Assembly: GCA_964414415.1 (NCBI GenBank)
Contig: CAYPWJ010000003.1
Span: 1-64,000, forward strand
Reading direction: 5' to 3'
From: CAZESS01 sp964414415
GTDB taxonomy: Archaea; Thermoplasmatota; E2; UBA202; DSCA01
Length of the DNA: 64,000 nucleotides
Shown here: in pieces, positions 24,770 to 34,490 of the stretch
How positions within the stretch are numbered: the stretch's first letter is position 1
Layout of the letters: each line of letters starts with the position of its first letter
The notes under the pieces: model-generated
Database searches by the model: none
Seen by the model: only the letters and a program-made list of their open reading frames with translations
What the model was told of the DNA's origin: nothing
Translations under genes and position numbers: made by a program

Positions 24770-27178
24770 TCACTTGAACCGGCGCATCGCCAGCAGCACG
24801 ATGAATATAGCCGCGATGGCCAGCAGCGCTGCAAAGCCCGGAGTCTCGGCGCTGCCCTCCTCCAGCGATATGTCGACCAGCTCGCTCTGGACGCCGTCGT
24901 CGCCGACAGCGCGGATGCTGACGGTGCCGCTGGACTGGCTGTCTGGCAGCTCGAGTTCAAGGGAGAAATTTTGCCGGGTGCCCGCCTGCATGGGAGCTTG
25001 CTCGGGGTAGACGCTGACGTTTGCTTCGCCGCTGGCTACCTCGATGTGTACGTTGTCGACCGTTCGGTTGAGGCAGTTCACCGTGACGATGGCCGTCGCG
25101 CGTCCGTTGGACAGCTCGATGGATGAGGGAGCTGAGAGCAGCAGCGTTGGCTCTCCGCCGCCGACGGTGACCGAGGCGGTGTAGGTGGCAGTGGTGCCGT
25201 TGTTGTCTTCGACCTGGAGTGTCACGCTGTAGGTGCCGTCTTCGGACCAGCTGTGCGTCGCGGTGGGCGCCGCCAGGTCTTCTTCATAGGTGCCGTCGCT
25301 GTTCCAGTCCCACCGGTAGAGAATGATGGTGCCGTCATCTGTGGAGGCGGAGGCGTCAAACGTGATGTCTTCACCGATGTCTGGATGCGCGGGGTCATAG
25401 GTGAACATGGCGGTCGGCCCCTTTGAGCCGGCTGTGTTCACCGTCACTTTTTTGCTGGTGCTTGCGCTCTTGCCCCCGGCATCTGTGACGGTCAACGTTA
25501 TCTGGTAGGTGCCGTTCTCGGTATAGCTATGCGATGTCGTCTCGCCGCTTCCTGTCTCACCGTCGCCGAAGTCCCAGGTGTAGCTGGCGATGCTTCCCTG
25601 GTAGGGGTCGTAGGAGTCCGATGCGTCGAGGGATACCGCCGTGCCGACGGTGGGGGCAAGCGGGGTATAAGAAAATGATGGAATGGGGGGCGCATTGGAG
25701 ACCGTGATTTGTCTGGTGGCCGTGTCCTCGCCGGCGTCGCCGCTCACGGTCAGCGTGACGGTGTAGGTCCCGGGGCTGGCGTAGGTATGCGTGGGTGATT
25801 TACCATCGGCATCCGTTGTTCCGTCGCCGTCGAGATCCCAGGAGCGAGTGTCGACGTCGCCGCTGGAGGTGTCGGTAAACTGGACCGGCTGACCGACATA
25901 GGCGTTGCCGGGAGCGTTGAACGACGCCGTCGGTGGCTCCGCGGGCCCGGCCCCGCCACCGCCCTCCCAGAGGATGTTGCCGTTCGGGTCATACTTGATG
26001 GTGTAATACTGGTTTTCTTGGTTGGCGTTGTAGCCGGCGACGATGACGTTGTTCTGCGAGTCGACCGTCACGGCCTTTGCTTCGCCGACGAAGGATTCCT
26101 GCTCTATCCATTTTTTGTTTAGGCTGTTATCGTATTTTATCGTGCAGAAATGCTTGCTCCCGCTCACCGTCGACCCGGTAATAATCACGTTGTCAGCGTG
26201 GTCGACCGCGATGTCCAGGGCGCTGTTCTTGCCGTCGCCGACATTTCGGAGGTCTTTCTTTTGCTGCTCGCCGTTCTTATCGTATTTGACGGTCAAAAAA
26301 TCCTGGCCGGGTCGGCCGCTTGAGTGACCGGTGACGAAGATGTTGTCGTTGGAGTCAACGGCCAGGCCGGAGGCGCTCTCGTTCGTGTTTTTGCCGTGAT
26401 AGAAGAACGGGTCTCCGAGGGGCTGGAGATTTGTGTCGTAGCGTTGTGTGCAGTAGGCATCGTAGTTGGGGCCGTCAAAGCCGGTGGAGCCGGTCACTAC
26501 GACCTCTCCGCCGCCTGTGAGTGCCACACCCGTCCCCATGTCAGCGTTGTCGTCGTCGTTGTCCTTGACATTCAATATGTGCTGATTCATTTTTTTGCCG
26601 TTTCCCCCGGAGCATTTGATGGTCCAGAAGTCGGTGGTTGCCGCGTTGCCGCCGACGAGCTTGATGGTCACGCCGGTTACAAAGATGTTGCCGGTCTGCT
26701 CGTCGACGGTCACGCGCCACGGCACGTCGGACAGGCCGTAATCATACTGGTGTTTCCATAACACCTGCTTGCCGTCATCTGAATATTTTATCAGGAAATA
26801 ATCCATTTGCGGGAGCGTCTGGGTCCCGGCTTTCCCCGTGGCCCCGGCGACGATGACGTTGCCGCTGGCATCGACCGCGACGTCTTTGCCGATGTTTTGA
26901 CTGTATTCCTTACATTCCCGCCGCCATATCAGATGACCGTCGCTGCCGTCATATTTCTCGGTGCGGATAATCCATTTCTCCGCGGCGCTGTCGTACACCT
27001 CGCCGGTCACGATGACATTGTCGTCGCCGTCGACGGCCACGCCGTTGATGGACATCGTCCTGTCCTGCTGCTGTATCGTTGGAGCCGCGCCGCCGCCATC
27101 TGCAACTGACAGCCCGGACAGGGAAAGCGTCACTACGATGAGAAAGGCACATATCTGGATGTAGGTGTTTCGTGTCAT
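24770..27178 (-). CDS. secreted SBBP propeller/PKD surface protein with PGF-CTERM anchor
   Basis: About 802 residues. A signal peptide (ICAFLIVVTLSLSGLSVADG) is followed by beta-propeller repeats of the SBBP type (VAVDASGNVIVAGATG, LAVDSNDNIFVTGHSSG and similar) to about residue 410. Three PKD domains then begin near 416, 496 and 581 (WDLDGDGTTDADG, YTWDFGDGETGSG, YRWDWNSDGTYEED). A C-terminal Ig-like region follows. The last residues, TPGFAALLAIAAIFIVLLAMRRFK, have the PGF motif, a hydrophobic helix and basic residues expected for an archaeosortase A substrate. The TTG at 27193 is rejected in favour of the ATG at 27178, which has GAGGTC 7 nt upstream. Confidence 0.87.
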   Translation of the reverse strand: MTRNTYIQICAFLIVVTLSLSGLSVADGGGAAPTIQQQDRTMSINGVAVDGDDNVIVTGEVYDSAAEKWIIRTEKYDGSDGHLIWRRECKEYSQNIGKDVAVDASGNVIVAGATGKAGTQTLPQMDYFLIKYSDDGKQVLWKHQYDYGLSDVPWRVTVDEQTGNIFVTGVTIKLVGGNAATTDFWTIKCSGGNGKKMNQHILNVKDNDDDNADMGTGVALTGGGEVVVTGSTGFDGPNYDAYCTQRYDTNLQPLGDPFFYHGKNTNESASGLAVDSNDNIFVTGHSSGRPGQDFLTVKYDKNGEQQKKDLRNVGDGKNSALDIAVDHADNVIITGSTVSGSKHFCTIKYDNSLNKKWIEQESFVGEAKAVTVDSQNNVIVAGYNANQENQYYTIKYDPNGNILWEGGGGAGPAEPPTASFNAPGNAYVGQPVQFTDTSSGDVDTRSWDLDGDGTTDADGKSPTHTYASPGTYTVTLTVSGDAGEDTATRQITVSNAPPIPSFSYTPLAPTVGTAVSLDASDSYDPYQGSIASYTWDFGDGETGSGETTSHSYTENGTYQITLTVTDAGGKSASTSKKVTVNTAGSKGPTAMFTYDPAHPDIGEDITFDASASTDDGTIILYRWDWNSDGTYEEDLAAPTATHSWSEDGTYSVTLQVEDNNGTTATYTASVTVGGGEPTLLLSAPSSIELSNGRATAIVTVNCLNRTVDNVHIEVASGEANVSVYPEQAPMQAGTRQNFSLELELPDSQSSGTVSIRAVGDDGVQSELVDISLEEGSAETPGFAALLAIAAIFIVLLAMRRFK

Positions 27179-27271
27179 TGTTTTCGACCTCAAAGAGAGC
27201 GGGGGTTCCCCCGATTGTTGGTGTATTCTCTTTCCCTTTAAAAAAAATGTGGTACAGTCGTCGAAGCAAAT

Positions 27272-27856
27272 CTATCCGGTTCTCGCCACCTCGTTCTCCA
27301 TGGCGACGGCGTCCACCCGGACGTCATGAGGTTCCTGCGGTAGCTGCCTGAGCATCTGGAATCGATACGCGAGGGCAACGGCGCTTCCATCGATGCGCTG
27401 TAGCAGCCCGTCGTAGTAGCCGCCGCCGTAGCCGATGCGGTGCCCCTGGCGGTCGAAGGCGACGCCCGGGACGAGTGCGAGGTCAACTTCGCGGGCAGAT
27501 CGCTGCCTGATGCAGCCTGGCTGTGGCTCAAGGATGCCGTACGCGCCGGTGGACAGCTCGCTCCAGTCCTGTAATTCGGAGAGCATCATGCTACGCGTTT
27601 CTCTGCTGGCAACGACGGGCACCAGTACCTGCCGTGCATCGTCAGCGAGCAGCGACCGGATGCAGCCGTGGGTGTTGACCTCGGTTCCGAAGGATATATA
27701 GGAGAGCACGACCGTGGCATCCCGGAATTCCTGCATCCCGTACAGTGTATCAAGCACCTGGTTGCTCCGCTTGAGTACTTTGAATGCCGGCAGAGCGTTC
27801 CGCCGTTCAAGCATCTCCTCGCGGATGTGACGCTTGCGCTCCTGCAGCGTGGTCAT
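27272..27856 (-). CDS. 5-formyltetrahydrofolate cyclo-ligase
   Basis: A 194-residue enzyme that converts 5-formyl-THF to 5,10-methenyl-THF with ATP. The family signature IGYGGGYYDGLL lies at about residues 139-150, with the N-terminal basic helix (RKRHIREEMLERRN) that binds ATP and folate. It begins immediately after the class V aminotransferase stop on the same strand. The pairing suggests linked serine/glycine and one-carbon metabolism; that link is inference. Confidence 0.92.
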   Translation of the reverse strand: MTTLQERKRHIREEMLERRNALPAFKVLKRSNQVLDTLYGMQEFRDATVVLSYISFGTEVNTHGCIRSLLADDARQVLVPVVASRETRSMMLSELQDWSELSTGAYGILEPQPGCIRQRSAREVDLALVPGVAFDRQGHRIGYGGGYYDGLLQRIDGSAVALAYRFQMLRQLPQEPHDVRVDAVAMENEVARTG

Positions 27857-28921
27857 CTACAGGTCGAGGATGTCTTCGATGAGGTCGAGGAGCCCGTAGA
27901 TGTCCTGCACCTGCAGGTCACCCATGTGGCCGATGCGGAACGTCTGTTCCTTCAGGTCGCCGTAGCCGTTGGAGATGCGGATGTTGTGCTTGGCCAGTTC
28001 CTCCGACAGGTCGGCGACGGAGATACCGCGGGTGTTCTCGATGCAGGTGAGCGTCTTCGACCAGTATCCCTCCTCGGGGTAGATGTCAAAGTATTGCTGT
28101 GCCCATCGCTGGGTGACGTCCGCCATCTGTGCATGCCGCTCGAAGCGATGCTCGATGCCTTCCTCCTCGACGATGTGCTCGAGCTGCGTGTCGAGGGCGT
28201 ACAGCTGCGAGATAGCCGGGGTAACCCGGGTCTGATTGCGCTTGTGATACTTGTATAGCAAGGGAATGTTGAAGTAGTAGCCCCGGTCGAGCTCGTCGGC
28301 GCGCTGCAGCATGTCGTCGCTGACCGCCGCGACGGCGAGGCCGGACGGCAGCGCAAAGCATTTCTGGACGCCGGCGAGGACCATGTCGATGCCGAGCTTG
28401 TCGACCTCGATTTTGGCGCCGCTCATGGCGGAGACGGCGTCGACCAGCAGAAGCACGTCTGGATAGTCGTTCACGACCTCGGCGATTTCCTCCAGCGGGT
28501 TCATCATGCCCGTCGAGGTTTCGTTGTAGACGAGCGTGACTGCATCATATTCGCCGGTGTCGAGCTGCTCCCTGACCATGTCGGGCTTGATGGCGGTGTC
28601 CCAGTCAAGCCGGAAGGCGTCGCAGGGAATCCCGTTTTTCTCGGTAATCTGGTGCCATCGCTTTGAGAAGGCGCCGTTTACCAGGTTGAGGCACTTGTTG
28701 CGGACGCCGTTGATGACGGCGGTTTCCATCGCCCCGGTCGAGGAGGAGGTCAGCAGCAGCACGGGATTGTCTGTATACAGCAGCTGCTGCAGCTTGGACT
28801 GGATGGACGCGTAGAGCTCACCGAATTCCTCCGACCGGTGATGTATCTGGGGCGTGGACATGGCCTGGAGCACTTCTTCCCTTACCTCTGTGGGGCCGGG
28901 CGTAAACAGCTTCTGATGCAT
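27857..28921 (-). CDS. class V aminotransferase (alanine-glyoxylate / serine-pyruvate type)
   Basis: A 354-residue PLP enzyme of the small-chain class V aminotransferase group. It begins with the typical FTPGPTEVREEVLQAM and the PLP-binding Asp appears in LLLVDAVSAMSG. The Schiff-base lysine is Lys187 in GVQKCFALPSG. This group includes alanine-glyoxylate, serine-pyruvate and serine-glyoxylate aminotransferases and archaeal phosphoserine aminotransferase substitutes. A 3-phosphoglycerate dehydrogenase-like gene (39185) is also in the window. The substrate cannot be fixed from sequence alone. It is probably transcribed with the folate cyclo-ligase. Confidence 0.88.
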   Translation of the reverse strand: MHQKLFTPGPTEVREEVLQAMSTPQIHHRSEEFGELYASIQSKLQQLLYTDNPVLLLTSSSTGAMETAVINGVRNKCLNLVNGAFSKRWHQITEKNGIPCDAFRLDWDTAIKPDMVREQLDTGEYDAVTLVYNETSTGMMNPLEEIAEVVNDYPDVLLLVDAVSAMSGAKIEVDKLGIDMVLAGVQKCFALPSGLAVAAVSDDMLQRADELDRGYYFNIPLLYKYHKRNQTRVTPAISQLYALDTQLEHIVEEEGIEHRFERHAQMADVTQRWAQQYFDIYPEEGYWSKTLTCIENTRGISVADLSEELAKHNIRISNGYGDLKEQTFRIGHMGDLQVQDIYGLLDLIEDILDL

Positions 28922-29066
28922 AGGAGACGTATGGAAAAACGTTACTTAAAATTATCTCCATCGCGCCGTCGGGGTCTGCCGACCCGATACAGCACCGATA
29001 CAGCAGCTGCACTGTGGGAGTTAATTTTAAATATCCCCATAACATTTGAGAAGTGGAGGCCATAAA

Positions 29067-32000
29067 ATGAGGAAACATAAGGCAAAAGCAGTATTGGGAG
29101 TGTTGGTAGCGGTGCTCATGGTAGCATCTGGTTTCGCTGCCGTTCCCATGACTGCTGACCAAAAACAGGCTACAGTATCATCGCCGACAGAGCCAAAGGA
29201 GGAGATTGATCTCAACACCGACGACGGAGACGACAAGCCGTACGTGCTTGACCAATCCGTACGCGAGGTACCTGAATCGAGCACGAGCAGCACAGTGAGC
29301 CAGGAAGCCGACGACGTAAATTACAATACCGACGTGGGCAACAGCATCTACAGCGCTGCGCCCCTCTACCCGGGAGAGCCCAACGACAAGGCGCCTGGCA
29401 GGGGAACCGAAGGACAGCTCGATCCCGGTGGCGACACCACCGACTGGTACTACTTCGCCGTGGCTGAAGGACAGACCATCGAAGGGTCCATCTCGAACTT
29501 CGAGATGGAGCTCAAGGATCCCAGCGGCGAAAACACGCTTGCATCCGGCACCTCGGTCAGTGCCACCGCCGAAAAAACGGGTAACTATTTCCTTCGCGTG
29601 TACACCCCCGAGGGTGCGAGTGCAGGCAGCTACGAGCTTAACCTTGCGGTCAGCGGGCAGGACGACGCTGGCAGCGGCGGCGACGCCGGTAACAGCATCG
29701 ACAACGCGGCATCCGTTTCACCGGGTAGCTATCAGGGGTACCTCGACAGCAACGACTGGTCTGACTGGTACAGCTTTGACGCCGGCAACGGCGAGGGCAT
29801 CATCGTGGACCTGAAGATCAAGGGCATCAAATCCGATTTCGACGTCCATCTCTACAACCCGGACGGAGAGATGGTGCACGAAGCGATGTATTACGGTGAC
29901 GACACCCTCGAGTATCCAGCGGACATGTCGGGCACGTGGACCATCGAAATCGACATCTGGCCTGGTTACGACGAGTCGAAGTGGCCGGATGACTACTTCC
30001 TGTACGGCTCCGGTCCATATGAGTTTGAGCTGCAGGTCGGCGGCTCCGCGGATTCGCCGCCGGGCCCGATACCGCAGCCGGATGTGAAGCCCATTGCGCA
30101 GACCTTCAAGATCGCTGATGACCCGACCAGCAACAAGGACGAGTTCGCCTATGCTGCAGCGGTACCGGCCGCAAACTACCTTGACGGCGGCCAGCGGTAC
30201 GTCTCACCCATCGTCTACACCGGTGACGACAGCAAGACCTGGTGGTATGGCACCGTCGACAATACGACGCAGTATCTGCTCGACGACTGGAATACGTATC
30301 TGCAGCGGCACGGCAAGACCGCTACGGAATACACCGTGGAGAACGGTGACCCCGTCCAGGAAGCGGCTGATATCGCCACCGAGCACTGGGATTCCGCTGA
30401 TACGGCCGTTGTCGTCCCCGACGGCAGCAACAGCGACATGAAGGACAGCGTCAACGCAGTGGTTGAACAGAGCGGCGTTTCGCTCAGCACGACACCTGAG
30501 CAGATGAAGCTGTCACCGGATTCCTCTAAATTCATCGATGTCGGCGGCAGGAAAGCCGTCCCCATGTTCCTGGGTAACAGCGTCGGTGGTATCCATATGG
30601 AGGCGACCGGCGATGGCTTTTCCATGGACACCGGCATCCTGACGCCGCGATATGAGAACGTCCAGGAGGACTGGTGGCCCTATCCGTACGACACGAGCGG
30701 GCCGGACTCCGACACGTTTTATCCGCTGATAATGCCGGGCGTGTACGCTCCATATGTCACCGGCACGAGCGGCATGGAAGAGCTCATCATCAACAAATAC
30801 CCGGGCAGGCGGTACGAGATCCCTGTTGAAGACTCGCAGTCCAGCATAAACGTCACCATCACCACCGACAGCCCGTCCACGACGATGGTCTACCTCGTCG
30901 ACCCCGAAGGTGTAATGCGACGGCCGAACCTGCCGCACTGGGTCGGCGAGCCAGAGCCGATCCACTACTGGAACGGCGGCCACTGGGAACACAACTTCGA
31001 CGAATTCCGCAAGTGGCGACCAGAGCCAAAGACGACGCGTTCCGTCGAGATGCAAAACCCGAGCGAGGGTACCTGGCACGCCGTCGTGGTGCAGCATCCG
31101 ACCGGAGAGACCGGCGGTTCAGTGAGCTTCGACATCACGGCAGAGGTCAGGACGCACAACAAGGACAGATGCAACGCTGAGCTCTCGGCGGCCAATGGCG
31201 CCGTGCTCGCGTCGCTCAACCATGCGCCGCTGCTCTACGTCGGCCCGAACGAGGTGCCCAAGGCAACGCAGAACGCCCTCGAGGAGCTGGACAATCCAAA
31301 CATCATCTATGTCAACATCGGTGAAGCAAGCGCTGCCAACCCCGATGCATCGACGACCTACACGACGATGCAGGAGGTCGTGGACGCCATCAAGGGATAC
31401 GACGCATCCGAGAACTATATCACGGTGACGGCGACCGCGTCGCTCAATGGATTCTTTGCACCGTCGGCCATGATGGCCGCCTACCACGGCAGCCCGGTCT
31501 TCGACATCGGCAGAGAAACGCCGGCAGCGGTCAACCGCCTCGACAAGGCGCGGGTGACCACCTACGAGATGGGCGACTACTATCACGGCTGCCTGGCGAC
31601 GGGCCATCTGCACAAGATGGGTCATCCGTTCGACATGGTGGACACGCTCAAGAACCTTATTACCGACCAGTCGCTGCCGCCGATCGGCTTCGATCAGCAC
31701 AGGCGATGGTTCGGCGGAGCGCAGGAGGCCATCTACGGTAACATCACGGCCAAGTACGGGCTTGACAACGAGGGCAAAGAGGCGTACATGTTCGTGGCTG
31801 ACAGGATGCAGGTCATCCGTGATCCTGTATGCATGGTGATGAGCGGCAACGAGTCATACGCCGGGCAAATCATATTCGATAACGTGGCGATGGACACCGC
31901 ACAGATATGCCGGGACATCCTGTATCCGGCGATCATCTACGCGAACCCGGGCAGGAACGTCACCTCGTCGATACTGATGAACTTCCCGGACGGCCGAACG

Positions 32001-32756
32001 TGGACGACCAACGACGGCGTCTCGCACTCGGTCAAGTCATCGCAGCGGGTGAAGGAGACCTTCAGCTCCCACGGACGCTTCTATAGAGGTCACTCTCAGT
32101 GGGACAACATGCTCGAGGAATACAACAGCGGCACATTGCTCTCGTACTATTCCGGTCACGGCACTGGCGGCTCCGGTATCTCCTTCATGTGGGAGAACAT
32201 TGAGGAGCAGTTCCCGCTGGCCGAACCGCGACATGAGAGCCTCAAGGACTTCGAGTGGTGGGACGGCTGGCGCGGCTACATGTACGACGACACCCGGACG
32301 AAGACCCCGCGCTGGGGCGGCTTCACCTGGTACAATGCGCAGGAGCCCAACCTGTACGACCTGGTGCACTTCAAGTACGTCGACAAGTACTTTGAGAACC
32401 TGCACAGCGAGATGGAACTCTGGATGTCCTGTACGACGGCCTCGCATATGGGCCCGAACATCTATCTGGAGCACGGTGCGGCGCTGTACTACGGCAACGG
32501 CGGCACAGGCCTGTGTCCGCAGGAGGACCTGCTCGACGACAACATGATGGAAAGCATGCTGATACACGGCAAGAACATCGGTGAGGCGTTCTCGGATGAG
32601 GTCTGGCTGCATCAGCGTGACTTCACCACCGACGATCCGACGGCGATGTACGGCGGCTCCTCGATGACCGTGACGAACATCCAGATGATATTCGGCGACC
32701 CGACGATGCGGCCGTACAGCCCCGAGTGGACCGAGCCGACACCGGTCGAGCCATAA
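29067..32756 (+). CDS. large secreted caspase-fold (C25-like) protein with PPC and cell-wall-binding-like domains
   Basis: A 1229-residue exported protein. The signal peptide (VLGVLVAVLMVASGFAAVPM) is followed by two prepeptidase C-terminal-like domains (about 75-200 and 215-340, with DWYYFAVAEGQ and DWYSFDAGNGEG). A central region follows, with an element resembling cell-wall-binding repeat 2 (ANGAVLASLNHAPLLYVG onward, about 710-770). The C-terminal part is caspase-like: His1031 in YYSGHGTGGSG and Cys1122 in WMSCTTASHMG, and it ends with IFGDPTMRPYSPEW, recalling the GDPSL end of C25 enzymes. The His-Cys spacing (91) is about twice that of the two other C25 proteins (42-43). The ATG at 29067 follows GGAGG by 7 nt, so the TTG at 29046 is rejected. 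TATA: AATTTTAAATAT near 29023-29034. Confidence 0.85.
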   Translation: MRKHKAKAVLGVLVAVLMVASGFAAVPMTADQKQATVSSPTEPKEEIDLNTDDGDDKPYVLDQSVREVPESSTSSTVSQEADDVNYNTDVGNSIYSAAPLYPGEPNDKAPGRGTEGQLDPGGDTTDWYYFAVAEGQTIEGSISNFEMELKDPSGENTLASGTSVSATAEKTGNYFLRVYTPEGASAGSYELNLAVSGQDDAGSGGDAGNSIDNAASVSPGSYQGYLDSNDWSDWYSFDAGNGEGIIVDLKIKGIKSDFDVHLYNPDGEMVHEAMYYGDDTLEYPADMSGTWTIEIDIWPGYDESKWPDDYFLYGSGPYEFELQVGGSADSPPGPIPQPDVKPIAQTFKIADDPTSNKDEFAYAAAVPAANYLDGGQRYVSPIVYTGDDSKTWWYGTVDNTTQYLLDDWNTYLQRHGKTATEYTVENGDPVQEAADIATEHWDSADTAVVVPDGSNSDMKDSVNAVVEQSGVSLSTTPEQMKLSPDSSKFIDVGGRKAVPMFLGNSVGGIHMEATGDGFSMDTGILTPRYENVQEDWWPYPYDTSGPDSDTFYPLIMPGVYAPYVTGTSGMEELIINKYPGRRYEIPVEDSQSSINVTITTDSPSTTMVYLVDPEGVMRRPNLPHWVGEPEPIHYWNGGHWEHNFDEFRKWRPEPKTTRSVEMQNPSEGTWHAVVVQHPTGETGGSVSFDITAEVRTHNKDRCNAELSAANGAVLASLNHAPLLYVGPNEVPKATQNALEELDNPNIIYVNIGEASAANPDASTTYTTMQEVVDAIKGYDASENYITVTATASLNGFFAPSAMMAAYHGSPVFDIGRETPAAVNRLDKARVTTYEMGDYYHGCLATGHLHKMGHPFDMVDTLKNLITDQSLPPIGFDQHRRWFGGAQEAIYGNITAKYGLDNEGKEAYMFVADRMQVIRDPVCMVMSGNESYAGQIIFDNVAMDTAQICRDILYPAIIYANPGRNVTSSILMNFPDGRTWTTNDGVSHSVKSSQRVKETFSSHGRFYRGHSQWDNMLEEYNSGTLLSYYSGHGTGGSGISFMWENIEEQFPLAEPRHESLKDFEWWDGWRGYMYDDTRTKTPRWGGFTWYNAQEPNLYDLVHFKYVDKYFENLHSEMELWMSCTTASHMGPNIYLEHGAALYYGNGGTGLCPQEDLLDDNMMESMLIHGKNIGEAFSDEVWLHQRDFTTDDPTAMYGGSSMTVTNIQMIFGDPTMRPYSPEWTEPTPVEP

Positions 32757-32774
32757 ACGAAAACGACCACACCC

Positions 32775-32812
32775 CTTTTCCCTCTTTTTCTCAATTTTTC
32801 TTTTTCTGTACA
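32775..32812 (+). terminator. T-rich terminator after the 1229-residue secreted protein
   Basis: Four closely spaced T runs (CCCCTTTTCCC, CTCTTTTTCTC, AATTTTTC, TTTTTCTG) begin about 20 nt after the stop. This is the usual form of an archaeal intrinsic terminator. Confidence 0.6.
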
Positions 32813-32873
32813 GAGGCGAGTGGGTCAATCCATAACTATATAAATAAACGATTGTTAATGACATGATGAAAAT

Positions 32874-34415
32874 ATGAAACACATAGCCATCTGCATCGCT
32901 CTCATCCTCGCGGCACCCGCCGCGTTGAGCGCACCCGGCCATATCGGCGCAGTTCCCGCCGAAGGACCCGGCGACGAGCATCCGTCTGCAGCGCCCCGCA
33001 TCACAGGGCAGCACGCCGCAGCCGCGAACAATACAACGTGGTCCATCGAGACGGTGGATGGCCTTGGGAAAACCGGCATGTATACGGACATCGCCTCCGG
33101 GCCGGACGGAGCCATGTTTATCTCCTACCACGACTTCCTGCGCGGAGACCTCCGATGCGCGTATCAGACTGACGGTGCCTGGAACGTAGAGGAAGTGGAC
33201 ACGACCGGAGATGTCGGTGCCTACACCTCTATCGATGTCGGCAGCGACGGCCAGCCCTGCATCGCCTACTACGACGAAACGAACAAGGACCTCAAATATA
33301 CCGTGCGTGACAGCGATGGATGGACCGTTGAGACGGCGGACGCCAGCGGGGACGTGGGACGCTATGCATCGCTTGGCCTCGATGGACAGGGCACACCACA
33401 CATCGTGTACTACGAGGCGAGCGGCCAGAACCTGCAATATGCCACCCGGATGGATGGAAGCTGGCACATCGAGACCGTGGCCTCCGAGGGAAACGCAGGG
33501 AGATACGCGGCGATAGCCATCGACGGAGCAGGACAGCCGCACTGCACCTACGGCCTTGATGAGACAACGCTGATGTATGCGCGTCGCACCGCCGATGGAT
33601 GGCAAAGCAGCCAGGTGGACAGCGACATAAAGCTGTTCGAGTCAACCGCCATCGCGATGGAAGGCGGCACGCCACACGTCAGCTACTTTGACATCTCCGG
33701 TGACCCTAACTGGCGGCTGCGGTATGCCACCATCACCAACGGTCAATGGAGCACCGAGGTGGTTGACCCCACTATCTACGGCTTCTGGAACGAACGCGGC
33801 CTCGACATCGCCGTCCGTGACAGCGTCGTGCACATCGGCTACTTCCACTGGGACGACTGGAATGTCGGCTACGCCTACAAGCACGGAGACACATGGACAA
33901 CCGAAATCGTTGAAAGCCAGGGCGACGTCGGCGCCTTCACTGCAGTCACGCTGGACAGCCAGGGATACCCCCACCTGAGCTACATGGACAGAAGCAACCT
34001 GGCTCTCAAATACGCCTGGAAAACGGCGTATGCGCCTGCCAGACCTGACAGGCCAGCGGGACCCGACCAGGGGAGAACCGGTACAGCATATACGTATGTT
34101 GCCTCCACCGTGGATCTCGATGGCGACGAGATGCAGTACGGCTGGGACTGGAACGGCGACTACACTGTCGACCGATGGACGACATTCCAGCCCTCGGGAG
34201 AAGAAAACGAAGCGGTGCATACCTGGGACACCGACGGAACATATACAGTCCGGGTGAAGGCCCGAGACAGCACGGGCCGTGAAAGCGACTGGTCGAAACC
34301 GCTGCAGGTTTCCATGCCGTATCGCTGGTCCCGGCCGGCGACATCGATATGGCAGTGGCTCACGGAACACATCTCGTTTCTCGCTCCTCCGCTTTCAGGA
34401 GACATAAACACATAA
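32874..34415 (+). CDS. secreted seven-bladed beta-propeller protein with PKD domain
   Basis: A 513-residue exported protein. The signal peptide is IAICIALILAAPAALSAPGH. About seven repeats of roughly 45-50 residues follow from residue 60 to 385, each of the form GDVGxYTSIDVGSDGQPCIAYY followed by LKYTVRDSDGW. Seven blades is a standard closed propeller. A PKD-like domain (DLDGDEMQYGWDWNGDYTVD, about 405-490) follows. There is no C-terminal anchor. Function unknown; such propellers commonly bind ligands or partners. The promoter TATA (CTATATAAATAA, 32837-32848) lies about 30 nt upstream of the ATG. Confidence 0.82.
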   Translation: MKHIAICIALILAAPAALSAPGHIGAVPAEGPGDEHPSAAPRITGQHAAAANNTTWSIETVDGLGKTGMYTDIASGPDGAMFISYHDFLRGDLRCAYQTDGAWNVEEVDTTGDVGAYTSIDVGSDGQPCIAYYDETNKDLKYTVRDSDGWTVETADASGDVGRYASLGLDGQGTPHIVYYEASGQNLQYATRMDGSWHIETVASEGNAGRYAAIAIDGAGQPHCTYGLDETTLMYARRTADGWQSSQVDSDIKLFESTAIAMEGGTPHVSYFDISGDPNWRLRYATITNGQWSTEVVDPTIYGFWNERGLDIAVRDSVVHIGYFHWDDWNVGYAYKHGDTWTTEIVESQGDVGAFTAVTLDSQGYPHLSYMDRSNLALKYAWKTAYAPARPDRPAGPDQGRTGTAYTYVASTVDLDGDEMQYGWDWNGDYTVDRWTTFQPSGEENEAVHTWDTDGTYTVRVKARDSTGRESDWSKPLQVSMPYRWSRPATSIWQWLTEHISFLAPPLSGDINT

Positions 34416-34461
34416 TTTTTTAAATGGGCATGTGCGTCTGCCTGACAGGCAGCTAATAAAA

Positions 34462-34472
34462 GTTAAATATAT
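34462..34472 (+). promoter_or_regulatory. TATA box before a possible small RNA
   Basis: GTTAAATATAT lies 20-30 nt before the start of a self-complementary segment at 34491 and 160 nt before the acyl-CoA ligase start. That gene has its own TATA (AAATTTTATG, 34601-34610). A perfect palindrome CTGCCTGACAGGCAG (34438-34452) lies just upstream and could be an operator. Confidence 0.4.
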
Positions 34473-34490
34473 CGCCTCGATATGGAGACA

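Noticed and set aside
27200..27213. CGGGGGTTCCCCCG palindrome before the PKD gene
   Set aside because: The loop is too short for a stable hairpin beyond about 5 bp and it is a single copy in the leader; no T run follows, so not called a terminator.
28966..29005. Short repeats (CGATACAGCA twice, GTCGG/CCGAC) between the aminotransferase and secreted-protein genes
   Set aside because: Too short and isolated to distinguish from chance in this GC-rich divergent promoter region.
32037..33605. 522-residue minus-strand open frame
   Set aside because: It spans the end of one secreted-protein gene, a terminator, a promoter and the start of the next; no motif, low-quality composition.
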